A stretch of DNA of 64,000 bases from Gemmatimonas sp. Its GTDB lineage: Bacteria > Gemmatimonadota > Gemmatimonadetes > Gemmatimonadales > Gemmatimonadaceae. Position numbers and translations under genes: made by a program. Under the pieces are notes generated by a model that was given only the letters and a program-made list of their open reading frames with translations, was not told where the DNA came from and did no database searches. This document shows, in pieces, positions 1 to 7,597 of the stretch. Position 1 is the first letter of the stretch, and each line of letters starts with the position of its first letter. The stretch covers positions 100,534 through 164,533 of the forward strand of contig NZ_JANPLK010000051.1 of NCBI RefSeq assembly GCF_031426495.1, in the 5' to 3' direction.

Positions 1-1492
1 GCGGGAGTTCACCACGATCACGGTGACTGACGGCATCGCCATGGGACACGCCGGCATGAAGTCGTCGCTGGTGAGTCGCGAAACGATTGCCGACTCGGTC
101 GAGCTTACGGTTCGCGGCCACACCTACGACGCGCTGGTGGCCATCGGCGGCTGCGACAAGGCGTTGCCCGGCCTCATGATGGCAATGGTGCGCCTCGACG
201 TGCCGTCGGTATTCCTGTACGGCGGCTCGATCATGCCGGGGCGCTATCAGGGACGCGATGTCACGGTGCTCGACGTGTTCGAAGGCGTGGGCAAGCATTC
301 GGCGGGCAAGATGACGTTGGACGAGCTCACCGCACTCGAGAAGGTCGCCTGCCCGGGCGCCGGTTCGTGCGGCGGCCAATATACCGCCAACAGCATGGCC
401 TACGTGTCGGAAGCGATCGGCCTCGCGCTGCCGGGATCGGCCAGTCCGCCAGCGGTGCTGGAGTCACGTGACGTGTACGCCGAACGCGCCGGTGAAGCGG
501 TGATGCGCCTGCTGCGCGATGGTCCGCGCCCGCGCCAGATCGTGACGCGCCGGTCACTCGAGAATGCGGCGGCGGTGGTGGCGGCAACGGGCGGCAGCAC
601 GAACGCCACGCTTCATCTGCCGGCGCTGGCGCACGAAGCCGGGATCGCGTTCGACCTGTTCGATGTGGCTGAAGTGTTCGCGCGCACCCCACTCTTGGCC
701 GACCTCAAGCCGGGCGGCAAGTACCTCGCGAAGGACGTGCACGACATCGGCGGTGTGTCGATCATCCTCAAGGCGCTGCTCGATGGCGGATATCTGCACG
801 GCGACTGCATCACGGTGACAGGGCGCACGTTGGCCGAGAACCTGGCCGACGTCATACTGCCTGAGGGGCAAGACGTGGTGATGCCGGTATCGCGCGCGAT
901 CTCCATGACCGGCGGTTTGATCGGCATGCGCGGCAACCTCGCGCCCGATGGCGCGATCGTGAAAGTGGCCGGACTGCATACGCGCCTGTTCAGCGGCCCG
1001 GCGCGTGTGTTCGACAGCGAGGAAGACGCCTTCGCGGCGGTCACCGAACGCCGCTACGAGGCCGGCGACGTGATCATCATCCGCTACGAAGGCCCGCGCG
1101 GCGGACCGGGCATGCGCGAGATGCTGTCCACCACCTCAGCGATTTACGGACAGGATATGGGCGACAAAGTCGCGCTCATTACCGACGGCCGTTTCAGCGG
1201 CGCCACGCGCGGGCTGTGCATCGGCCACGTGGGCCCGGAAGCCGCGCTGGGCGGCCCGATCGGCCTGCTACGCGATGGCGACATTATCGACATCGATGCC
1301 AACGCCGGCACGATGTCGGTACGGTTGTCCGACGAAGAACTGGCCGCTCGTCGAGCGGTATGGGAGCCGCGGCGGCACAATTTCCAGTCGGGCGCGATCT
1401 GGCGCTACGCGCAGACGGTGAGTCCGGCGCGGTACGGCGCCGTGGTGCATCCCGGCGGGGCGGCGGAGACGCACAATTATTTTGAGAGTTAG
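1..1492 (+). CDS. ilvD: Dihydroxy-acid dehydratase, 5' truncated by window edge
   Basis: IlvD/Edd family enzyme that dehydrates 2,3-dihydroxy-isovalerate and 2,3-dihydroxy-3-methylvalerate to 2-oxo acids in valine, leucine and isoleucine synthesis (cytoplasm). The frame is open from base 2, and the visible protein begins inside the family's conserved N-terminal region (TVTDGIAMGHAGMKSSLVSR). About 80 N-terminal residues, including the first cluster-binding cysteine, therefore lie upstream of the window. Visible landmarks are a GGCDKALPG loop, the cysteine motif CPGAGSCGGQYTANSM (iron-sulfur ligand) and a C-terminal TDGRFSGATRG swivel-domain motif. About 497 residues are present and the C-terminus looks complete. 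A convergent GNAT gene lies about 200 nt downstream, across an inverted repeat. Confidence 0.95.
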   Translation, partial: REFTTITVTDGIAMGHAGMKSSLVSRETIADSVELTVRGHTYDALVAIGGCDKALPGLMMAMVRLDVPSVFLYGGSIMPGRYQGRDVTVLDVFEGVGKHSAGKMTLDELTALEKVACPGAGSCGGQYTANSMAYVSEAIGLALPGSASPPAVLESRDVYAERAGEAVMRLLRDGPRPRQIVTRRSLENAAAVVAATGGSTNATLHLPALAHEAGIAFDLFDVAEVFARTPLLADLKPGGKYLAKDVHDIGGVSIILKALLDGGYLHGDCITVTGRTLAENLADVILPEGQDVVMPVSRAISMTGGLIGMRGNLAPDGAIVKVAGLHTRLFSGPARVFDSEEDAFAAVTERRYEAGDVIIIRYEGPRGGPGMREMLSTTSAIYGQDMGDKVALITDGRFSGATRGLCIGHVGPEAALGGPIGLLRDGDIIDIDANAGTMSVRLSDEELAARRAVWEPRRHNFQSGAIWRYAQTVSPARYGAVVHPGGAAETHNYFES

Positions 1493-1510
1493 GGGTGGTC
1501 GGCTGACGCC

Positions 1511-1672
1511 GTAACTGAAAACTCCCTAGTGAGCAGGGGGGAGGGTGTCAGGGGGGAGTACGCAGGTTGACCTGCGCGCCGTTCACCTGCCTCCTCGGTC
1601 CTGATACCCTCCTCCCTGCTTACTAGGGAGTTTGCAGTTTGCAGTTTGCAGTTTTCAGTTCTCAGTTTTCAG
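1511..1672. repeat. Inverted repeat array A with 7-bp tail
   Basis: This fills the gap between the convergent ends of ilvD and the GNAT gene. The left arm (about 1513-1560) has CTGAAAACTCCCTAGT followed by a G-rich 30-mer at 1531-1560. The right arm (about 1600-1650) is the near reverse complement, ending in ACTAGGGAGTTT. The right arm continues into a 7-bp degenerate tandem series (AGTTTGC three times, then AGTTTTC and AGTTCTC forms) up to about 1672. RNA from either strand could fold into a long hairpin, so a bidirectional terminator role is plausible. The 1531-1560 30-mer recurs at 27 of 30 bases inside the permease gene at 15297-15326. Confidence 0.8.
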
Positions 1673-1693
1673 TTTCCCGTGTGCGTCGGCCGC

Positions 1694-2488
1694 TCAACGC
1701 TCCGCCGACACTACCGCATCCACATGATGCACATGCAGCGTCAACGCGCGTGCGAACGCTACAAAACCGACGGTGCTGGCCAATGCCCGCGCTGCCAAAT
1801 CACCCACGGCGAGACGCACGACGGGAATGAGGCCTTGCTTCAGCACGTGGCGCACGAGGGCGTGGAGCACGGCGCGGCCGTAGCCCATCCGCCGATGTTG
1901 GGGCGACACCAGCACGCGTACACGAGCCAGCCGTCCTTCCGGCGCATCGACGGTGGCCAACGCCACGAGCACGCCGCCCTGAAGGGCGCCAACCCGGTGG
2001 GGCGAGTCGACGTTGCCGCCGCCTTCGTTCCACTCCGACGGCGACACATCGTGGCGCAGCATGTCGAGTACATCGCGGCGAGGATCGTACACCAGCATGC
2101 CCGCGATCCACGGGACCGGAGTGATCGTGCACTCGTCGAGCAGTGCGACGGCAGCGGGGTCCTCGCTCACGGTCAGTCGCGCGGAACGCAGTTCGATCAC
2201 CGAGCCTGGCGAAGCCTCGAGGCGCGTGATGGCGATCAGCTCCTGGACTTCAGACGGATCGAGGCCAAGGTCGATCTCGTCCTCGCAGGGCACCGACACC
2301 AGGCCGACCGCGTCACGCACGAATGTCCGCACGACCGGCTGGTCGTCGCCGAGTCGCTGGACGGTCGCGACCCGATGTCGCTCGAGAAAGCCAACCGGAC
2401 ATCCGAGCGGCATCGCACAGGACCGCAGCGCGTCCGCCACGCTGCGTGTGGCGAGTGAGGACCGAAGGTCTTTGGAAGAGTTCGACAT
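1694..2488 (-). CDS. GNAT family N-acetyltransferase
   Basis: Predicted acetyl-CoA dependent N-acyltransferase of 264 residues; the substrate cannot be read from sequence. The C-terminal half carries the GNAT core: a beta strand rich in Val/Leu, then the acetyl-CoA loop motif VLVSPQHRRMGYGRAVLHAL (Q/RxxGxG/A type, about residues 182-201), then a final strand with GFVAFARALTLHV. The N-terminal about 130 residues are less typical and may be a second, degenerate GNAT-like or substrate-binding part. It ends facing ilvD across array A. Its start lies about 50 nt downstream of the aminotransferase stop on the same strand, so co-transcription with that gene is possible. Confidence 0.75.
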   Translation of the reverse strand: MSNSSKDLRSSLATRSVADALRSCAMPLGCPVGFLERHRVATVQRLGDDQPVVRTFVRDAVGLVSVPCEDEIDLGLDPSEVQELIAITRLEASPGSVIELRSARLTVSEDPAAVALLDECTITPVPWIAGMLVYDPRRDVLDMLRHDVSPSEWNEGGGNVDSPHRVGALQGGVLVALATVDAPEGRLARVRVLVSPQHRRMGYGRAVLHALVRHVLKQGLIPVVRLAVGDLAARALASTVGFVAFARALTLHVHHVDAVVSAER

Positions 2489-2537
2489 CGTACTGCAAAC
2501 ATGGCAGGTTCGGACTCAGGGTCCAATAGGCAGCCTT

Positions 2538-3689
2538 TTAATTGTCAAGAATTTTCAGTACCTGCTCGATCTCGGTGATGGTGTTGTAGCAGTGCGGCGC
2601 CAGTCGGATCGCGCCTTCCCGGACCGTATGCGTGATGTGTGCCGCACTAAGCCGCTTGGCCATCGCGCCCAGAGACTCGGAGGCGAACGAAATCACCCCG
2701 GCTCGGCGAGCGGGGTCCGCCGGCGTCACCAACCGGACGTCGGGGCGCGACTGCGCCCACTCGACGATCCGCGTGCCAAGTGACGTGATGTGGGCCGACA
2801 CCGCGTCCACCCCGAGGTCGAGCAGGATCCGCGTCGACGCGTTGGACACCGCAAAGTCGTGATAGGCGAGCGTGACCACCTCAAAGCGCCGCGCATCGTC
2901 GAAGAAGTCGTAGTCGTAGTCGGTGAGACGCGTGTAGTCGGTGGACGACTTCATGCACGCCCATCCCACGTCGATCGGATCGATGGCGGTGACCAGCTCG
3001 CGCCGCACGTACACGAAGCCGGTGCCCCATGGGCTGAGCTGCCACTTCTGGGCGCCGCTGGCGAAGATGTCGATGGGCAGGGCGTGCAGATCGATCGGGC
3101 GCACGCCGCACCCCTGAATGCCGTCCACGATGAAGAACACGCCGCGCGCACGGCAGGCGGCACCGATACGGGCGAGATCGGCGACAAACCCCGTGGCGAA
3201 CTGCACCCAGGAGACGACCACGGCCACCACGTCGGGGCGCGCGATGGCGGCGATCAGTGCATCCTCGTCGGGGAGTCCGTGCCTCCGCGGAATGAGCTCG
3301 AGGTTGATGCCGCGCGACCCCAGCGCCTGAAAGGGATAGACGCAGCTCGGAAACTCGCCGTCGAAGGTGAGAATCGTGCCGGGTCGCAAGGGCAGCGCGC
3401 GGGCGGCGAGATTCAGCCCGTACGTCGTGTTGGGCATGAGAGCGATTTCGTCGGCGTCGGCACCGACCAGCGCCGCAAACTGCGCGCGCGCCGTGGAGGC
3501 CGCATCGAGCATCCATTGGAACGGCAGCAAGTGCGGCTGCGCCCGCATTCGGCTCCACGTATTCGCCACCTCGACCGCGGCGGCCGGCATCGGCCCCACG
3601 CTCGCGGCATTCAGGAAGATCGCTGGATCGTCGGCCATCCAGGCGTACTCGCGGGCGCGGAGTGCGGCGGCGTCGTGCGATGTGGTCAT
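2538..3689 (-). CDS. Class V aminotransferase (cysteine desulfurase/epimerase-like)
   Basis: Fold-type I PLP enzyme of 383 residues. Visible motifs are an N-terminal FLNAASVGPMP, the PLP-region DGIQGCGVRPIDL (Asp contacting the pyridine nitrogen), and SGAQKWQLSPWGTGFVYV with the likely Schiff-base lysine in AQKW. The C-terminal small domain ends in VREGAIRLAPHCYN, typical of the isopenicillin-N-epimerase/SufS-like branch. No SufS-type active-site cysteine loop is evident, so a desulfurase role is not supported, and an aminotransferase, lyase or epimerase acting on an amino acid or peptide-derived substrate is possible. It is the last gene of a minus-strand run behind the DppC permease, which could fit peptide or amino-acid catabolism. 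Confidence 0.8.
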   Translation of the reverse strand: MTTSHDAAALRAREYAWMADDPAIFLNAASVGPMPAAAVEVANTWSRMRAQPHLLPFQWMLDAASTARAQFAALVGADADEIALMPNTTYGLNLAARALPLRPGTILTFDGEFPSCVYPFQALGSRGINLELIPRRHGLPDEDALIAAIARPDVVAVVVSWVQFATGFVADLARIGAACRARGVFFIVDGIQGCGVRPIDLHALPIDIFASGAQKWQLSPWGTGFVYVRRELVTAIDPIDVGWACMKSSTDYTRLTDYDYDFFDDARRFEVVTLAYHDFAVSNASTRILLDLGVDAVSAHITSLGTRIVEWAQSRPDVRLVTPADPARRAGVISFASESLGAMAKRLSAAHITHTVREGAIRLAPHCYNTITEIEQVLKILDN

Positions 3690-3730
3690 GGGATGCTCTT
3701 CGGAAAAGCCCGAGTGCGGGGAAGACGACG

Positions 3731-3764
3731 GATCTGTCTATGAATCTGTCTATGTATCTGTCTA
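3731..3764. repeat. Three 12-bp repeats starting at the dppC stop codon
   Basis: On the minus strand the DppC stop codon TAG (3762-3764) is the first three bases of a 12-bp unit TAGACAGATACA. The unit is repeated nearly three times with single-base changes (TAGACAGATTCA, TAGACAGATCC). The plus strand reads as three copies of an ATCTGTCTATG-type unit. This is the smallest of the stop-codon-anchored arrays in the window, and unlike the others it has no inverted second arm. Confidence 0.7.
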
Positions 3765-4694
3765 CGGCACGCGACGGGCGCCGCGCGGATCGAGCGCGTC
3801 GCGCAAGGCATCGCCGAGCAGATTGAAACCGAGCACCGCCACACCGATGGCCAGACCCGGGGCGAGACTTGTCCACGGCGCGTTGCGCAGCTGCGAGAGA
3901 TCGCGGCCATCGGCGATCATCGCGCCCCAGCTTGGTGTCGGCGGTTGCACACCAAGGCCGAGGAACGACAACGCCGCTTCGGCCATGATCGCGCCGGCAA
4001 TGCCGAGCGTGGCCGCGATCACGACGGGCGCGATCACATTTGGCAACACGTGGCGCAACAGGATGCGGCGGTCGCGTGCGCCCAAGGCGCGCATGGCCTG
4101 CACGTACTCCAGTTCGCGCACCACCAGCACTTGGCCGCGCACCAGCCGCGCCATACCGGCCCAGCCCACGACGCCGATCACCGCGCACACCACGGTCAAC
4201 GAGGGCTCGAACGCCGCCGCCATGGCGATCAGCAGCAACAACGACGGAAACGCGAGCGTGACGTCGGCGAGGCGCATGATGACCTCCTCCGTCCACTTGC
4301 CGCGATACCCGGCCACGAGCCCCAGCACGAGACCGATCGACAGCGAGATCCCCTGTGACGCGAGCCCCACCAGCAGCGAGATACGGGCACCATGCACCAG
4401 CCGCGACCAGACATCGCGTCCCTGCGCATCGGTACCAAGCCAGTGTGCGCCACTCGGTGCCTGGAGCGCATGGCGCAGGTTGATCTGAATCGGATCGGCG
4501 CCGTCGATGAGCGGTGCCAGCAGCGCCGCCACCATCAGGAGCGCGATGACGCCAAGCCCGAGTCGCGCGCGCCGGTCGTCGCGCAGACGCGTCCAGGCCG
4601 CGTTGCCGGTAGCGTTGCCAGTAGCGTTTCCGGTAGCGTTTCCGGTAGCGTTTCCGGTGGCGTTGCCGACGCCGCTCTCGGTGGCGGACGTCAC
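3762..4694 (-). CDS. Peptide ABC transporter permease, DppC/OppC type
   Basis: Inner-membrane permease of a di/oligopeptide (or nickel) ABC importer, 310 residues from a GTG start. After an odd N-terminal tail come the first membrane helix (about residues 45-62), the family motif HWLGTDAQGRDVWSRLVHGARISL, then five more helices and the EAA cytoplasmic loop (ALGARDRRILLRHVLPN), ending in GFNLLGDALRDALDPR. All of these are standard for the DppC half. Residues about 8-31 are five to six copies of Gly-Asn-Ala-Thr encoded by 12-bp DNA repeats. The partner DppB and a peptide-binding lipoprotein are about 45-49 kb away (49096-53497), and no DppD/DppF ATPase is in the window. Confidence 0.9.
   Translation of the reverse strand: MTSATESGVGNATGNATGNATGNATGNATGNAAWTRLRDDRRARLGLGVIALLMVAALLAPLIDGADPIQINLRHALQAPSGAHWLGTDAQGRDVWSRLVHGARISLLVGLASQGISLSIGLVLGLVAGYRGKWTEEVIMRLADVTLAFPSLLLLIAMAAAFEPSLTVVCAVIGVVGWAGMARLVRGQVLVVRELEYVQAMRALGARDRRILLRHVLPNVIAPVVIAATLGIAGAIMAEAALSFLGLGVQPPTPSWGAMIADGRDLSQLRNAPWTSLAPGLAIGVAVLGFNLLGDALRDALDPRGARRVP
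4601..4672. repeat. Six 12-bp tandem repeats in the dppC 5' coding end
   Basis: Six consecutive 12-bp units of the type CGTTTCCGGTAG on the plus strand, with one or two substitutions each. In the minus-strand reading frame they encode a Gly-Asn-Ala-Thr tetrapeptide repeat at the N-terminus of the permease. The length is a multiple of three, so gain or loss of units keeps the frame. The repeat lies ahead of the first transmembrane helix and so should be cytoplasmic. Confidence 0.85.
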
Positions 4695-4696
4695 CG

Positions 4697-5773
4697 TCAG
4701 GCCGTGGTGAGTGACGGGCGAATCGCCGCCGACGCGACACGCGAACCCGAGGCCCTCGACAATACGTCGGCCGCGTCATCCACGAATCGCTGCCAGTCGT
4801 GATGTCGCGACGCGCGCGCCCTCGCCGCATCGCCCATGGCGTCGTACTCGTGGCGGTCCGACATCAACCGAGCCAATTCGGCGACAATCGCCGGGACGTC
4901 GGCATCCGACATCAGGAAGCCGGTAATGCGCGATGCCACTATCGACGCAAACGGCATAGCCGCTGGCACCACGACGGGGACACCGCGCTGCATGGCGGCG
5001 ATGGTGGCAATCGCACCCTCGTCGCCGTCGGCGGTGACCCAGACGGCGGCGGCCTCGACCTCGTCGGCCAGCAACAGCGCGTCGAGCGGCGCCACCTGCA
5101 CGAATGCCGTCAGGCCGAGCGAGGCTGCATGCACGCGCGTGGACTGCAACGCGGCGAGGTCCCCCAGCAAGACAATACGCAGCGACGGATGCCGTCCCAC
5201 GAGCCGCGCCGCCGCCCGCAGTGCCACAGCGGTGCGTTCGTCGTGCTCGGACGGGGGAACGATCCACAACGCGGTTGGAACGACTGTACCCGTGGGCGCA
5301 TCACGACGGGCGCGCAGTGACGAGGGCCCCGGCCAGCTCACCGCGATCGGATCGCGTCCCCACGATGTAAGGCGCGTACGCGCGCCCGCCCATCGCGTAC
5401 GCCACGTGCGTGCGACGGGGTTTCGATCGGCGGCATCTTCACCGACGACCCACCGTCGCACGACACCACCGCGCCGACCGGTAGCCATCGCGGCGAGCAG
5501 GGCATCGGGCTCGCTCTGCACGAGCACCGCATCGGGGCGCAGGGCGGCCACGATACCGCGTGCACTGCGAATACGCGCAAAGGCGCCCTGACCCGTAATG
5601 CCGCGCACGGGCAATCGGGGGAAGGTGGCTTCGACGGAGCGCTCCAGCACGCCGTGACTCAGGCAGGCTACGGTCACGATGTCACCGCGCGCCGCGAGTT
5701 CCGCGCCGAGCGTGATCAGCAGGCGAACGTCAGGCGTCCAGGACGCGGCCGTAGTGAGCACGAGGACGCGCAC
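4697..5773 (-). CDS. Glycosyltransferase, GT-B fold (GT4-like)
   Basis: Predicted sugar transferase of 358 residues. The N-terminus, MRVLVLTTAASWTPDVRLL followed by LGAELAARGDIVTVACL, is a typical GT-B acceptor-domain Rossmann start. The C-terminal half shows the GT4-type alternating strands: RIVLLGDLAAL, then AFVQVAPLDALLLADEVEAA, then GVPVVVPAAMPFASIV with a final helix (DWQRFVDDAADVL). The E-x7-E nucleotide-sugar motif is not recognisable at its usual place, so donor specificity is unknown. The gene sits 3 nt after the MsbA-like exporter gene on the same strand and 2 nt before dppC. Pairing with an exporter suggests a role in surface glycoconjugate or lipid-linked glycan synthesis (inference). 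Confidence 0.75.
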   Translation of the reverse strand: MRVLVLTTAASWTPDVRLLITLGAELAARGDIVTVACLSHGVLERSVEATFPRLPVRGITGQGAFARIRSARGIVAALRPDAVLVQSEPDALLAAMATGRRGGVVRRWVVGEDAADRNPVARTWRTRWAGARTRLTSWGRDPIAVSWPGPSSLRARRDAPTGTVVPTALWIVPPSEHDERTAVALRAAARLVGRHPSLRIVLLGDLAALQSTRVHAASLGLTAFVQVAPLDALLLADEVEAAAVWVTADGDEGAIATIAAMQRGVPVVVPAAMPFASIVASRITGFLMSDADVPAIVAELARLMSDRHEYDAMGDAARARASRHHDWQRFVDDAADVLSRASGSRVASAAIRPSLTTA

Positions 5774-5776
5774 GGA

Positions 5777-7597
5777 TCACTCGCTGCCGCGAGTGAATTG
5801 CAGCGCATGCAGGCGGGCATACGCGCCGTTGCGCAGCAGCAGGTCGGCATGCGTGCCCTGCTCTACCAGTTGCCCGCGCTCGAGCACGAGAATACGATCG
5901 GCGTGCTGAATCGTGGCCAGTCGGTGCGCGATCACGAACACCGTGCGCCCTTCGAGCAGCCGGTCGATTGCTTCCTGCACCAGCCGCTCGCTCTCCACAT
6001 CAAGGGCCGACGTGGCCTCGTCGAGAATGAGGATGGGCGGGTCGGACAGCAGCGCCCGCGCGATGGCCAGGCGCTGTCGCTGTCCTCCCGACAAGCGCGA
6101 GCCGCGCTCACCGAGGTTGGTGTCCCAGCCTTCGGGCAGTTCCTGAATGAACGACAGCGCATTGGCCGCGCGGGCGGCCGCGTCGAGCTGCTCCTGCGTG
6201 ACCTGCGTGCGACCGAAGGCAACGTTAGCGCGCACGGTGTCGTTGAAGAGCACCGTATCCTGACTCACGATACCGGTGAGCGCGCGCAACGCGTCAAGCG
6301 TGATGCGGCGCAGGTCGACACCGTCGAGCGTGATGCGGCCGCTGGTGGGTTCGAGGAAGCGCGGCAACAGATCGATGAGCGTGCTTTTGCCCGCGCCACT
6401 CGCACCGACCAGCGCGATCACCTCGCCCTTGCGCGCCGAGAACGACATATCGGACAGCGCCGGCGCATCGTCGCCGTACGCGAACGTCACGTGCTCGAAT
6501 TCGAGCGAAGTCGCGAAGGTCGGCGCAGTAATCGTGCCGCGATCAGCCGCCGTTTCCGTGGGAGAGTCGAGCACCTCGAAAATCCGCTCGGCGCTGGCCA
6601 GCGACTGCTGCGCCGCCGCCGGCACCTGGGAGAGCTGCTTGAGCGGCTGCAGCAGACGCATCACCCAGATCAAAAAGGTCACCAGCAGCGCCCCGTCCAG
6701 TGACTTCTCAACCAGCACGAGTCGCGCACCGAACCAGAGAATCGCCACGGCCATCACGGCGCCGAGCGTTTCCGTGACCGGGCCCGACATCAGCGCGAGT
6801 CGACCGATGCGTACATAGCCCTTGGCGAAGGCCGCATTGCGCGTCACGAAGCGCTGTTCTTCGCGCACCTCCGCACCGTACGACTTGATGAGACGGATGC
6901 CGCTCACCACTTCCTGCACCATGCTGGTGATCTCGCCCTGCTCGTTGCCCATGCGACGATGTCCCTTGCGCAACTTTCGCAGCACGGGCTGCAGCGAGAG
7001 GACCGTGAGTGGCACCACCACCAACGACGCCAGCGACAACTTCCACGATACGGCGAACATGATCGCGATGGTGGACACCACCTGCGCCGTACTCCAGATG
7101 GAGCGCGTGACGAGCTCGGTGACCACGGCCTTGGCGTTCGTGGTGTCGGTGAGCATGCGGGAGATCACCTGGCCCACCTTATTGGCGGTGAACCAGCTCA
7201 TCGGCAGGCGTAGCAGATGCGCATACATCGCATCGCGCAAATCGCGCACCACGAACTCCTGCAACTGCGCCCCGATCTGCCCGCTCAGCCAGACCAGCAC
7301 GTTCTTGAGCGTGACGGCCAGCAACACCAGCACGATCACGTTGCGCAGCGATCCCATCTGATCGGCGGGATCGAGCAGGAAGCCGATCGTCGTGCCGAGA
7401 ATGGCCGACACGACCTTATTGCCAGGAATCAGCTGTGGCTGTTCGAACAACGCATTCAGAAATGGAATCAGCAGCGTGAACGAAAAGACGTCGAACACGG
7501 CGGCGAGCAGGTTGAGCGACACCACGCCCACCAGCTTCGAGCGATGTGGGCGTACGAAGCCCCACAACCGTCCCCACAACCCCGTGGTACCGCTCAT
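5777..7597 (-). CDS. MsbA-like ABC exporter (fused membrane and ATPase domains)
   Basis: Half-transporter of 606 residues that should dimerise in the inner membrane and export lipid, lipid-linked glycan or another hydrophobic substrate. The N-terminal about 320 residues form the six-helix type I exporter domain. The C-terminal domain has Walker A GASGAGKSTLIDLL, Q-loop (GIVSQD), signature LSGGQRQRLAIARALL, Walker B ILILDEATSAL and the switch histidine in VIAHRLATIQHAD. An ATG at 7597 overlaps the upstream stop codon as ATGA, so it is preferred over an upstream in-frame start at 7633. The glycosyltransferase follows after a 3-nt gap, supporting a shared job in building or exporting a glycoconjugate. 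Confidence 0.9.
   Translation of the reverse strand: MSGTTGLWGRLWGFVRPHRSKLVGVVSLNLLAAVFDVFSFTLLIPFLNALFEQPQLIPGNKVVSAILGTTIGFLLDPADQMGSLRNVIVLVLLAVTLKNVLVWLSGQIGAQLQEFVVRDLRDAMYAHLLRLPMSWFTANKVGQVISRMLTDTTNAKAVVTELVTRSIWSTAQVVSTIAIMFAVSWKLSLASLVVVPLTVLSLQPVLRKLRKGHRRMGNEQGEITSMVQEVVSGIRLIKSYGAEVREEQRFVTRNAAFAKGYVRIGRLALMSGPVTETLGAVMAVAILWFGARLVLVEKSLDGALLVTFLIWVMRLLQPLKQLSQVPAAAQQSLASAERIFEVLDSPTETAADRGTITAPTFATSLEFEHVTFAYGDDAPALSDMSFSARKGEVIALVGASGAGKSTLIDLLPRFLEPTSGRITLDGVDLRRITLDALRALTGIVSQDTVLFNDTVRANVAFGRTQVTQEQLDAAARAANALSFIQELPEGWDTNLGERGSRLSGGQRQRLAIARALLSDPPILILDEATSALDVESERLVQEAIDRLLEGRTVFVIAHRLATIQHADRILVLERGQLVEQGTHADLLLRNGAYARLHALQFTRGSE

Noticed and set aside
2881..4830. Long open frame on the minus strand
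   Set aside because: It overlaps the aminotransferase and permease in another frame, is Arg-rich and has no family motifs; a GC-driven shadow.
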